A stretch of DNA of 64,000 bases from JASGDN01 sp049840815. Its GTDB lineage: Bacteria; Chloroflexota; Chloroflexia; Thermomicrobiales; UBA6265. A program made the translations under genes and the position numbers. Under the pieces are notes generated by a model, which did not search any database, was not told where the DNA came from, and saw only the letters and a program-made list of their open reading frames with translations. Of this stretch, positions 33,728 to 42,104 are shown piece by piece (within the stretch, counting starts at the first letter, position 1; each line of letters opens with the position of its first letter). Location of the stretch: positions 1 through 64,000 of the forward strand of contig JASGJI010000003.1 in assembly GCA_049840815.1 (NCBI GenBank), written 5' to 3'.

Positions 33728-34839
33728 GGAATGGTTTGCACCTCCACGGAGAGGACAGCCGGCAGATCGTGGACGATGGCCTGCCAGGTGTCGCCGGAAT
33801 CGGGCGAGACGTAGACCTGCCCGCCAGTCGTGCCGAAGTAGATCCCGGCGGAATCCAGCGTGTCGGATGCCATCGCATCGCGCAGGATGTTCACGTAGCA
33901 GTTCTCCTGGGGCAGGCCATTCGTCAGCGCCTCCCACTCGTTGCCACCGGTGCGGCTGCGGTAGACACGGAGCTTGCCTTCCGGGACGAAGTGCTCGCTG
34001 TCGCTCTTGATCGGCACGACGTAGATCGTCTCCGGCTCGTGGGGATGGACCTCGATCGGGAAGCCGAAGTCGCTTGGAAGGTTGCCGCTGATCTCGGTCC
34101 AGAACGCGCCGCCGTTGTCGCTGCGCATCACATCCCAGTGCTTCTGCATGAAGAGGATGTCCGGGTTCTTCGGATGCATCGCGATGTTGTGGACGCAGTG
34201 GCCGATCTCGGCATCCGGGTCCGGCGTCCACTCGGAGTGGAGGCCCTTGTTGATGGCTTGCCACGTCTCGCCGCCATCGTCGGTGCGGAATGCGCCAGCG
34301 GCGGAGATGGCGATCACCATCTTCTGTTCGTCACGCGGGTCGATCGCGATGGTGTGCAGGCAAAGGCCGCCCGCGCCCGGCGTCCAGTCCATGCCGGTGG
34401 TGTGGGTGCGCAGGCCGGGAAGTTCCTCCCACGTCTGGCCGGCATCGGTGGAGCGGAAGAGCGCGGCATCCTCGACCCCGGCGTAGACGGTATCCGGGCA
34501 GGAGAGGGACGGCTCCAGGTGCCAGACGCGAGCGAACTCCCACGGGTGGGGCGTGCCGTCGTACCACTGGTGGTTGCCGGCGTCGGTGGCGTAGCGGAAC
34601 TCGTTGCCGACCGGCTCCCACGTCGTGCCGCCGTCATCCGAGCGCTGGATGATCTGCCCGAACCAGCTTGTGGACTGCGATGCGTAGAGGCGATCCGGGT
34701 TCACCGGCGACCCGTTGACGTGGTAGATCTCCCAGCCGGGAAAGTGCGGCCCGGAGACCTGCCAATCCCTTCGCGCTTCGTCGGACGTCAGGATGAACGC
34801 GCCTTTGCGCGTCCCGACGAGCACTCTCACGCTGCTCAT
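33724..34839 (-). CDS. BNR/sialidase-like beta-propeller protein
   Basis: A 371-residue protein built of BNR/Asp-box repeats. Copies of the S-x-D-x-G-x-T-W motif are visible (RSDDGGTTW, RSTDAGQTW, RTDDGGETW, RSDNGGAFW, SPDSGDTW), giving a sialidase- or VPS10-type propeller. No signal peptide is present, so it is predicted to be cytoplasmic, and catalytic residues of true sialidases are not apparent. It is annotated in relatives simply as exo-alpha-sialidase or WD40-like. The MoaD/ThiS-like gene overlaps its stop by four bases, a coupling that suggests a complex. Confidence 0.85.
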   Translation of the reverse strand: MSSVRVLVGTRKGAFILTSDEARRDWQVSGPHFPGWEIYHVNGSPVNPDRLYASQSTSWFGQIIQRSDDGGTTWEPVGNEFRYATDAGNHQWYDGTPHPWEFARVWHLEPSLSCPDTVYAGVEDAALFRSTDAGQTWEELPGLRTHTTGMDWTPGAGGLCLHTIAIDPRDEQKMVIAISAAGAFRTDDGGETWQAINKGLHSEWTPDPDAEIGHCVHNIAMHPKNPDILFMQKHWDVMRSDNGGAFWTEISGNLPSDFGFPIEVHPHEPETIYVVPIKSDSEHFVPEGKLRVYRSRTGGNEWEALTNGLPQENCYVNILRDAMASDTLDSAGIYFGTTGGQVYVSPDSGDTWQAIVHDLPAVLSVEVQTIP

Positions 34840-35013
34840 GCGATGTCGCTCCCTTCACGCTGTGGTGGTTCCGCGCAGGTTTGCGGTTCCAACGGTCCTT
34901 GCCTGGGCGGGAGGGGCGCATGCCTCGGCCACCTGTAGACTCGTTGTCACACATCGTACGGACACCGCATGCAGGGTGCTTCTTCCAGCTTGCGGTCGGG
35001 CGAGGGGGCGTGG

Positions 35014-35295
35014 TCAGTCGGCGATGGAGGGGGCGAAGCGCTGGGCGGATCGCGCCTTCGCCTTGATCGCCTCGGTCTCGCGATCCTTCGGCGGGGCGTT
35101 TGTCTCCAGCGTTGCTAGCAGACGGGCGGACGCCGCGGTGATCTCGGCAACAGCCGCCTCGAACGCGGCCTGATTTGCCTGCGAGGGCTTCGTGAAGCCG
35201 CTGATCTTGCGGACGTACTGCAGCGACGCGGCCTCGATCTCGTCCGACGTGGCGGGAGGCGCGAAGTTGAACAGGGGACGGATGTTGCGGCACAT
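35014..35295 (-). CDS. DUF2277 family protein
   Basis: A 93-residue protein of DUF2277: MCRNIRPLFNFAPPATSDEIEAASLQYVRKISGF is the characteristic N-terminus with an early cysteine (C2), followed by NQAAFEAAVAEITAASARLL. It is small, soluble and of unknown function. The start at 35295 follows AAGGAG. It is on the same strand as the propeller gene, 174 bases upstream of it, and may or may not belong to that transcript. Confidence 0.88.
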   Translation of the reverse strand: MCRNIRPLFNFAPPATSDEIEAASLQYVRKISGFTKPSQANQAAFEAAVAEITAASARLLATLETNAPPKDRETEAIKAKARSAQRFAPSIAD

Positions 35296-35474
35296 CGTGG
35301 AAAACTCCTTGCGCGATCGGTGGCGAGGGCGTGACCCCATTGTACGTTCGGGGAGAAGGGCGATGGGTCGGGGCACATATTCCGGATGAGCGACATTTCG
35401 GTTCCGGATGGATGCCGCTACAATCGTGGCAGGTCTTTGTCCCTGCCCACTCGCTTCCAGCCGAAGGAGCCTCC

Positions 35475-36131
35475 ATGATTCGCGAACGCCTCGTTCGTCC
35501 GCTTGCCGCTGCCAGTGCCGCTGCCGGGTTGGTGGTCGCCGTCCTGGCTTCGTGTGTTTCCCCGAGTCTTGCTGCCGACGCCACGCCGGTCGCGTCTCCG
35601 GGGGCATCGCCCGTCGCATCCGGCGATGCCGCCAGCTACTGCGTGTCGATGGGGGGTGTCGTGCGCGAGCGAACACCTGTCCTCGGCACCAACGCCCCGG
35701 CGACACAGGTCACGCTTGGCGGCGCGCGCGCCTTCTGCGAGTTCACCCATGGCGAAGGCTCCGACGATGACTCATGGATCGCGATTGACCTCGATTCGCT
35801 TGTCTCGCCGGAGCCGACGCTCGCTGTGCTTGCCTATCTGACGAAGCCGCCGGTTCCGCAGAGTTCCGGGAGCGCGAATCCGGCCTCCATCTATTGCGCA
35901 CATCTCGGCGGAGCGGAGATCGGTGCCCAGACCGGTGCTGGTGGCGGCTGGGTGACGACTGATACCGACACGCCGATTGACGTGCTGGAGGCGTGTGTCT
36001 TCGGCGATGGCTCGATCATCGATTCCTGGGGCATTACCTACCATGCGAACGACATCGTTCGCGGCGCGGACCTGACCGGGAAGTTCGCCTATCAGTCGGC
36101 GAACCCGCCGCACGTCTTCGCGCAGTCCTGA
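35475..36131 (+). CDS. Exported DUF333-like protein
   Basis: A 218-residue exported protein. The signal peptide has a lipobox-like LAS-C (VAVLASC, C27), so it may be a lipoprotein. An ATPVASPGASPVASG linker follows, then two repeated modules each beginning ASYCVSMGGV or ASIYCAHLGGA, resembling the short DUF333 domain found in putative hemolysin- and META-type proteins. Four cysteines after the linker may pair. The ATG at 35475 follows GAAGGAG. Role unknown. Confidence 0.72.
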   Translation: MIRERLVRPLAAASAAAGLVVAVLASCVSPSLAADATPVASPGASPVASGDAASYCVSMGGVVRERTPVLGTNAPATQVTLGGARAFCEFTHGEGSDDDSWIAIDLDSLVSPEPTLAVLAYLTKPPVPQSSGSANPASIYCAHLGGAEIGAQTGAGGGWVTTDTDTPIDVLEACVFGDGSIIDSWGITYHANDIVRGADLTGKFAYQSANPPHVFAQS

Positions 36132-36153
36132 CGACGGCTGCAATCGGATCGTT

Positions 36154-36185
36154 CGGGGAGGGGATTGGCCTGGACTCCCTCCCCG
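36154..36185. terminator. Bidirectional terminator hairpin
   Basis: CGGGGAGGG (36154-36162) pairs with CCCTCCCCG (36177-36185), between the convergent DUF333-like and serine hydrolase genes. Confidence 0.7.
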
Positions 36186-36193
36186 ATGGGCGC

Positions 36194-37405
36194 TCAGGCC
36201 AGCGCCATGCACGCCGTCCGCCAGAAGTCGGCCCGCACGGCGGGCGGTGTGGGCGAGGTCCACGCCAGGTTCGTCAGGAGCACTCCGGTCAGGCCAGTGA
36301 CCGGATCGTTTGCCCATGACGTCCCGAGGCCACCGTCCCAGCCATACGTTCCCTTCTGCATGCCGAGTGAGGTTGGACGGGTATGGACGTTCATGCAGAA
36401 CCCCCAGCCGTCGATCCCGAAGATGTCGCGATCGATGCCTGTTGCCGTTTTCTGGAGATCGGTCAGATGGTCGGTGGTCATCATCGCGACCGATTCCGGC
36501 GACAGCACGCGCACACCGGCCCGCTCCCCACGTCCCGCCAGCATCTCGCCGAACGCCAGCAGGTCATCGGCGGTCGAGAGCAGATCGCCTCCCGCGTTCG
36601 GGAATGAAGGCGGCGAGAGCCAGGCGCTGCCCTGCGCCGGGTCGTAGACCTCCGAAGCTGCCGTCGTCGGGCCGGGCTGGTAACACGTCGTGAAGCGGTC
36701 GAGCGATGCCGCCGGAAGCTGGAATCCGGTGTCGCGCATCCCGAGCGGCGCGAAGATCCGTTCCTGCATGACGTCCGGCAGCGGTTGCCGCGCCGCGCGA
36801 GCGATGAGCACGCCGAGGATCTCCGCGCTCACGTGATAGCGCCAGCGGTGTCCTGGTTGGCTCAGCAGCGGCAAGGTGCCGAGCCGGGCGATCCACGAAT
36901 CCGGATCGCCACCGGGCATCGGCGCGGCTGGGGAGAGGCCTGCCTGCTCAATCGCCGCCTGGATCGGATAGGTGCCCGGCGCGGCGAACAGGTAGCCGTC
37001 GCCGCCCGTGAAGGTCAGCAGGTCGCGCGTGGTCACCGGGCGGAAGGCGGGCACAGTGTCGTCCGGATCGCTCGCCAGCGTGCGCAGCACCGGTCGGCCG
37101 ACCAATTCCGGCAATAGGTTGTCGATGGATGCATCGAGACCGATTCTCCCTTCCTCCACCAGGATCATCGCCGCCGTCGCCGCGATTGGCTTGGTGATCG
37201 ACGCGATGCGGAAGATCGCATCCGGGACGATCGCCGGACCTGCGAGCGTGAGGGTTCCTGCCGCCGCGAGGTGGCGCTGGCCATGGCGGGAGATCGCCGC
37301 AACGATGCCCGGCACGCCGCCAGACTCGGCATGCCAGCGGAGCGTGGCGTCGAGGCGATCGAGGCCATCCGGATCGAACGGGGGAGCGGCCGCTGACGAC
37401 GGCAT
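36194..37405 (-). CDS. Serine hydrolase, beta-lactamase (class C)/PBP-like family
   Basis: A 403-residue protein of the class C beta-lactamase-related family. The nucleophile motif SITK (S69, K72) is intact. The second motif position reads YHVS (Y190) rather than the classical YxN. A late GTYGWDGGLGTSWANDP stretch replaces the KTG or HTG motif region, as in esterase-type members. No signal peptide, so it is probably a cytoplasmic esterase or D-amino-peptidase-like enzyme, not a resistance enzyme. The start at 37405 follows AAAGGGG. Confidence 0.88.
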   Translation of the reverse strand: MPSSAAAPPFDPDGLDRLDATLRWHAESGGVPGIVAAISRHGQRHLAAAGTLTLAGPAIVPDAIFRIASITKPIAATAAMILVEEGRIGLDASIDNLLPELVGRPVLRTLASDPDDTVPAFRPVTTRDLLTFTGGDGYLFAAPGTYPIQAAIEQAGLSPAAPMPGGDPDSWIARLGTLPLLSQPGHRWRYHVSAEILGVLIARAARQPLPDVMQERIFAPLGMRDTGFQLPAASLDRFTTCYQPGPTTAASEVYDPAQGSAWLSPPSFPNAGGDLLSTADDLLAFGEMLAGRGERAGVRVLSPESVAMMTTDHLTDLQKTATGIDRDIFGIDGWGFCMNVHTRPTSLGMQKGTYGWDGGLGTSWANDPVTGLTGVLLTNLAWTSPTPPAVRADFWRTACMALA

Positions 37406-37710
37406 GGGGACCCCTTTCCTGAACCGTGAAACGCTGTCACCAGCGTATCCGACGCCGACGGTGGCCGCTTCTCGCCGATTGCGCCCGCGGCCAACTCGGG
37501 CCAGCCGGGTTATGGTAGGCCATTCGTCTGCGGTCACTGGACGTGGGTCGTTGAACGGCAGCCACCGGAACAACTGCCGGACGGTGTATGCGCGATTCGC
37601 CGAATTTCGTCGTGCCGTGCTGCCGACCTCGCCGCCGGAGGGCGCGACATTTGGCCTGGTCCACGCATCCTGCAGCGGGATGTTCGTCGCCCTGTCGTTG
37701 CGCAAGGGCT

Positions 37711-37736
37711 AGTGGACGGGATGCGTCCCGTCCACT
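37711..37736. repeat. Short inverted repeat
   Basis: AGTGGACGGGA and its exact complement TCCCGTCCACT around a four-base loop. Role unclear; it is not next to a gene end. Confidence 0.5.
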
Positions 37737-37820
37737 ACGACCCGATTGGCGGTGCGAATGCGCGCATCGGGGTTGGCATCATCATGGACGCACCCTGCTC
37801 CTGACGGTTGCGTGGAACGA

Positions 37821-37854
37821 CGACACCCCAGGCCGCATGCGGTCTGGGGTGTCG
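37821..37854 (-). terminator. Terminator of the MarR gene
   Basis: Arms of 17 bases (CGACACCCCAGGCCGCA and TGCGGTCTGGGGTGTCG), one mismatch, 12 bases past the MarR stop. Confidence 0.75.
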
Positions 37855-37865
37855 GTCCGGCGTGG

Positions 37866-38921
37866 TTACTCGTTCGCCGGAGCGTCGGTCTGTGGCGTTT
37901 CCTGCCGGGCATCGTCGCGTTGCCACGGGCCGAACGGACGAGCGCCACGATGGTGGCCCGGATGTCCGCCGTGTCGATGACGCCCGCGCCCGTCCGCCGG
38001 GGCGTTCACGATCACCGTGTCCGCGTGCTGGATGATCGTCGGCGCGTTCCCGCGACCGTGACCGCCCTTGCGACCGTGGCGGCTGTGGTCGTGTCCACGT
38101 CCACGTCCACCGCGCGGACCGAAGGGATGCCCCTCGCGGGGATCGACGAACGTGCCCCGCTCGTCCTGGGATTCGGGATCTTCACCGTCCTCATGCTCGG
38201 TGGCGGCGGCGAAGGCCTGCATGCGCTCGCGCCATGCGCCGCGTGGATCGAAGTCGCGCAGGGGGCCGCGCGGGCCACGTCCCGGGCCACGATGGCCGGG
38301 TCCGCGTCCGTGACCGCCGCCGCCACCGAACGGGCCGTGGCGACGCCTGCCGCCATCCGGTCCTGGTCCCCAGTCGGCGTCTGGGCGCACACCCTCCGGG
38401 GCGAGGTCGATCAGCGCGGCAAGCACTGTGCGGGACGCCTCCAGCTGCTCGGGGGTGACCGATTCCGCGAGGGCCGCATTCAGCCCATCGATGGCGGTGC
38501 GGACGGCTTCGGCGGCGGCGCGACCGCGTTCGGTGAGGGCGACACGCATCCGGCGACGGTCGTCGGGATCGGGTTCGCGGACGATGTAGCCGCGTTCCAC
38601 CAGCGTGTCGATCAGCTGCGTGCCGTGTTGGCGGGAGATGCGCCCGCCGCGCAGGACGTCAGTGAGCGAGGAGCCTGCATCGCCGCCATCGATACGCCGG
38701 AGGACGGAGATCCCGCGCATCGGCAGATCGTCCATCTCGGCGGCTTCCAGGGCGGTGGCGATGGTGATGTCATAGACGCGCCCGGCTCGTGCGAGCAGTT
38801 GGCGGAGCGAGACCGGCTCCTCGGGCGTCGTGATGGTCGATGTGGTCTCGGTGTCTGGGGTTTCGGTGATGGGAGTTTCCATCTGGGCAGTGGACTTTCC
38901 GCTGCGAATGTCTGCGTTCAT
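37866..38921 (-). CDS. MarR family regulator with long Gly/Arg/His-rich C-terminal tail
   Basis: A 351-residue protein. Residues about 40-160 are a MarR winged helix: MRGISVLRRIDGGDAGSSLTDVLRGG, RISRQHGTQLIDTLVERGYIVREPDPDDRRRMRVALTERGRAAAE. The remaining 170 or so residues are low-complexity and rich in Gly, Arg, His and Pro (GGGGGHGRGPGHRGPGRG; HGGHPGHHRG), unlike any normal MarR, and could bind metal or nucleic acid. A palindrome overlaps the predicted -10 upstream, so it is probably autoregulated. The start at 38921 is likely but lacks a clear ribosome binding site. Confidence 0.8.
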   Translation of the reverse strand: MNADIRSGKSTAQMETPITETPDTETTSTITTPEEPVSLRQLLARAGRVYDITIATALEAAEMDDLPMRGISVLRRIDGGDAGSSLTDVLRGGRISRQHGTQLIDTLVERGYIVREPDPDDRRRMRVALTERGRAAAEAVRTAIDGLNAALAESVTPEQLEASRTVLAALIDLAPEGVRPDADWGPGPDGGRRRHGPFGGGGGHGRGPGHRGPGRGPRGPLRDFDPRGAWRERMQAFAAATEHEDGEDPESQDERGTFVDPREGHPFGPRGGRGRGHDHSRHGRKGGHGRGNAPTIIQHADTVIVNAPADGRGRHRHGGHPGHHRGARPFGPWQRDDARQETPQTDAPANE

Positions 38922-38939
38922 CCATTCATCATGTGAACA

Positions 38940-38974
38940 GTACATAGTATGTACATATATTCGGATTCTGTCAA
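38940..38974 (-). promoter_or_regulatory. Promoter and operator of the MarR gene
   Basis: On the minus strand TTGACA (38974-38969) is followed after 17 bases by CATACT (38951-38946). The perfect palindrome GTACATAGTATGTAC (38940-38954) covers the -10. The MarR product is the likely ligand. Confidence 0.68.
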
Positions 38975-39019
38975 CCCCCTTTCGACGAACTGCCATCTGG
39001 TGATGGTGTAGCGCGCGAT

Positions 39020-39051
39020 GAAGCCCCGATCCTGATCTGGATCGGGGCTTC
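39020..39051. terminator. Terminator hairpin
   Basis: GAAGCCCCGATCC (39020-39032) and its exact complement (39039-39051) around six bases, just past the stop of the secreted protein gene at 39074. Confidence 0.8.
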
Positions 39052-39073
39052 GAGGTAGGGTGGTTCTTCTGGT

Positions 39074-39850
39074 CTACGCTGCCTGGGTCGGGGGCGGGAG
39101 ACAGCCGCAGGAGGGCATCGGCGTGGCGGTCGCGTCCGGATCGGGGAGCGGTGAGTTGCTGACCGTGAGGTCGTAGTCCCACATCGGGACCAGCCCACGC
39201 AGGACGTCGGCATCGTCCGGTCCCGGCATGCGGTCGAAGTCGCCACCTTCTGCCATGCCTTCCGCGACCACCGTCACATCCGGGGACGTCGGTTCGTGAT
39301 CGAGGGCGAATTGCGCGAACGCCTGCATCCGCTCGCTAAGCGCTGCGTTGGAGGTGTCGCCTTCTCCTTCGACGATGATGCCCATGCTGCCGGATCGCAC
39401 AAAGAGGATGCCGACGGCCTCGGTCTCGCTGCCGGTCGCGTCGGGCAGGAGATAGGTCATCGCGTCGTCGCCGAGTCCTGGGATCGCCCTTGCCGTGAGA
39501 TCGGTCGGGGACTCGTGGATGATCGCCCCGGCCACGAGCGTTCCGGAGGTGAGCATCCAGGCGGTCTTCGCGTCGTCCTCGGTCGTGAACTGGAGGATGG
39601 TGATGGTGGCGTGGGTCATCGCCGGATCAAGGTCTTCCGGCGTCGCGGTACTGGACGAATGGGAATCGTAGCGGCGGGCGTAGGCGCTCTCCAGCCCGTC
39701 GAGCGCGGCGATCATCTCCTCGGGTGATGCCTGGTTCGCGCTCGCATGCGCGATGGACAGCAGGCTGCCGGCGAGCATCGAGAGGCAGAGGGCAAACGCC
39801 GCGATGGCGCGGAGACGGGGGAACCGGAGGTACGAGTTCGATATCGGCAC
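39074..39850 (-). CDS. Exported protein of unknown function
   Basis: A 258-residue exported protein: signal peptide (LRAIAAFALCLSMLAGSLLSIAHA, cleavage near residue 38), a mixed alpha/beta domain (ILQFTTEDDAKTAWMLTSGTLV, IPGLGDDAMTYLLPDA, VGILFVRSGSMGIIVEGEGD) and an Asp/Pro-rich end with SCGCLPPPTQAA. The domain pattern is reminiscent of PknH- or DUF-type sensor domains that track hydrophobic ligands, but I cannot assign it. It has its own terminator. Confidence 0.68.
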   Translation of the reverse strand: MPISNSYLRFPRLRAIAAFALCLSMLAGSLLSIAHASANQASPEEMIAALDGLESAYARRYDSHSSSTATPEDLDPAMTHATITILQFTTEDDAKTAWMLTSGTLVAGAIIHESPTDLTARAIPGLGDDAMTYLLPDATGSETEAVGILFVRSGSMGIIVEGEGDTSNAALSERMQAFAQFALDHEPTSPDVTVVAEGMAEGGDFDRMPGPDDADVLRGLVPMWDYDLTVSNSPLPDPDATATPMPSCGCLPPPTQAA

Positions 39851-40023
39851 GATGCGTCCTTTCGTTCGGTCGGGCGGTTCCTCGGCGGGGCGGCCTGCAC
39901 GCCGCGCTCGCGCGTTTGAAGATGGACGCCACCCGGGCGCCTCGGGTTCCCCTCACGTCGCGCGGGCGTGATGGTCCTGCTGACGATAGAGGCGTACGTA
40001 TCTGCCTGCAGCATAGGGTCTGG

Positions 40024-41883
40024 CTATGATGCCTTCGTCCAGTTCGCGATGTTCCAGAAGGGCATCTCAAAGGAGCTGGGGAACACCGCGTCGTCGTTCA
40101 GGGACTCCGTAATTGCGTACACCGCCGACGATCGCTGCACCAGCGGCACTCCCGCCACGTCCTGCACCGCGAGATCGTTCATCGCGATGAACAGCTCCGC
40201 CAGCCGCGCCGGATCGGTCTGCGTCGCCGCCTCGTCGTAGAGGGCGTCGAAGTCCGGGTTCACGTAGCGCATCTGGTTCACGCCCGTCCAGTTGTTCGCC
40301 TTCTGGGCGACGTTCGCGTTGTCCGGACCCGCATACCAGACGAAGAAGAAGTTCAGGGGATAGGGCGTGTCCGGGCCATCCGCCCACATCTGGACATCCG
40401 TGTAGAAGTGGGTCATTCCCTGATCGTTCCCCGGCGAGCCGTCGAAGAAGATGCCAGGATCGACCTCCATCAGCTCCGTCCGAATGCCCACCTTCTCCCA
40501 GTTCGCCTTGATCACCTGCTGCGTCTTCTGGCGCACGTTGTTCACGGCGGCCGCGTACGTCACCGCCAGCTTCACGCCGTCCTTGATGCGGAAACCATCG
40601 TCACCACGCATCCAACCGGCCTCGTCCAGCAGGCGGTTCGCCTCCTCCGGGTCGTAGCGCCACTGGTTCGCGGTGGAGGCGAATTCCGGCACGCCCACCA
40701 GGAAGTCGGAGGCCGCTTCCTCGCCCGGCAGGTAGAGGCGGTCGACCAGTGTTGCCTTGTCGATCGCCAGCGAGAACGCCTGGCGCACGCGCAGGTCCGT
40801 GAAGAAAGGATGCGGCGTTCCCAGCTTCGCGCGTTCGCCATCGACCTCGGTGTGGGGATCGCAGAAGTTGAAGAGCAGCCGCTCGAGGCTGGACCCTGGT
40901 CGTACCACGATCTCCCCACGCGAGCCGTTTGCGTTGAGTTCGCTCAGGATCTCCGGCTCCAGCTGCAAGGCGGGCGCGAAATCGTATTCCCCCGTCTGTA
41001 CCACCGCCCGCGCGGCGGAGGGCGCATCGCCGCCGCCCTTCAGGATGACCTTGCTGAAGAAGGGCTTGCCCGGTTCTCGGTAGGTCGGGTTCGCGGTGTA
41101 GATCGCCTGATCTCCGGGCGTGAACGACTCGACCACGAACGGCCCGGTCCCGATCGGCTTCAGGGAGAACGCATCGTTTGCAGCCTGTCCGCCACCATTC
41201 AGGATGTGTTTCGGGTAGACCACGCCCCAGTTTGTGCCCGTGAACGGGACGAACCAGCCCGGCTGGGGCGCGTTGTAGGTGATCCTCGCGGTCAATTCGT
41301 CCACGACCTCGATGCCATCGATCATCGCGTACTGCTGGACCGCCGCTGTCGGGTTTTCCGGATCGACCAGCCATTGCCAGGTGAAGACGACGTCCTCGGC
41401 AGTCAATGGTTCACCATCGCTCCAGGTCACGCCGGGGAGCAGCGAATACGTCACCTGCGTCAGGTCGGCGGAGAGCAGGCCGTTCTCCACGGAGGGCACC
41501 TGCGTGATCAGCCGTGGAAGCAGCGTGCCGTCTGGCGCGTAGGACATCAGCGGTTCGCTGACGAGCGCGGCGGCCATCTTGTCCTTCTTGCCGGTCGCAG
41601 CGTGGGAGCTGAGCGTGGTTGGTGCCTGCCACTGGAGGATACGCAGGTCGCCGCCTTCGCCCCGTTCCTGATCGGCACGGACCCCCGGATCGAGCGCCAC
41701 GGCGGGCGTCCACTCGGCATCGGGTGTCTGCGCGGAAGTGGCTGACGGGAGGTTGATCGTCATCAACGCAACCAGCGGCGACATCCCGAGCGCGGTGGCA
41801 CGGCGAAGGAACGTCCGCCGGTCAAGGTGTCCGGTACGGAACGCATGGGTGAGGGCGAGCAGCGAGGAGTGCGGGACGGTCAA
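40024..41883 (-). CDS. ABC transporter substrate-binding protein, family 5 (peptide), Tat-exported
   Basis: A roughly 619-residue extracellular solute-binding protein of the DppA/OppA family (SBP_bac_5). A twin-arginine signal (LDRRTFLRRATALG) is followed by the binding fold, with WSDGEPLTAEDVVFTWQWL, IGTGPFVVESFTPGD and the FFTDLRVRQAFSLAIDK region typical of peptide or nickel binders. The start TTG at 41883 has GGAGG ten bases upstream; an ATG at 41922 is possible but has no such site. No ABC permease or ATPase gene lies nearby, so it must work with components elsewhere. Confidence 0.88.
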   Translation of the reverse strand: MTVPHSSLLALTHAFRTGHLDRRTFLRRATALGMSPLVALMTINLPSATSAQTPDAEWTPAVALDPGVRADQERGEGGDLRILQWQAPTTLSSHAATGKKDKMAAALVSEPLMSYAPDGTLLPRLITQVPSVENGLLSADLTQVTYSLLPGVTWSDGEPLTAEDVVFTWQWLVDPENPTAAVQQYAMIDGIEVVDELTARITYNAPQPGWFVPFTGTNWGVVYPKHILNGGGQAANDAFSLKPIGTGPFVVESFTPGDQAIYTANPTYREPGKPFFSKVILKGGGDAPSAARAVVQTGEYDFAPALQLEPEILSELNANGSRGEIVVRPGSSLERLLFNFCDPHTEVDGERAKLGTPHPFFTDLRVRQAFSLAIDKATLVDRLYLPGEEAASDFLVGVPEFASTANQWRYDPEEANRLLDEAGWMRGDDGFRIKDGVKLAVTYAAAVNNVRQKTQQVIKANWEKVGIRTELMEVDPGIFFDGSPGNDQGMTHFYTDVQMWADGPDTPYPLNFFFVWYAGPDNANVAQKANNWTGVNQMRYVNPDFDALYDEAATQTDPARLAELFIAMNDLAVQDVAGVPLVQRSSAVYAITESLNDDAVFPSSFEMPFWNIANWTKAS

Positions 41884-42104
41884 GGAACGGGAACCTCCGA
41901 TGAACGCGATGCCCGGCACCATGGCCGGGCGTGGACATCACCTCTGGATCGTACCTGCTTTCGCCCACCTGTCGACCCTCTCCTGGGTGGGATCGGATGC
42001 GCAGATTGACGATCGTGCATGCCCTCCGTCACGATACCGGTACATGGCGTCTGGACCACCCGTGTTCGACTTTGTCGTCTCTGCTCAGGGTCTGGAGGCC
42101 ACTG

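Larger units (their letters stand above)
37406..37865. other. 460-bp intergenic region with two palindromes, no gene seen
   Basis: Between the serine hydrolase start and the MarR gene end. It contains a hairpin at 37711-37736 and a strong terminator palindrome at 37821-37854. Open frames here have no ribosome binding site or recognisable content. Confidence 0.6.

Noticed and set aside
36194..37405. Reading the serine hydrolase as a beta-lactam resistance enzyme
   Set aside because: SxxK is present but the YxN and KTG/HTG motifs are degenerate and there is no signal peptide, so an esterase or peptidase role is more likely.
37406..37712. Open frames upstream of the serine hydrolase
   Set aside because: The minus-strand extension precedes a well-placed start at 37405 and the plus-strand frame mirrors the hydrolase; neither has a ribosome binding site or family features.
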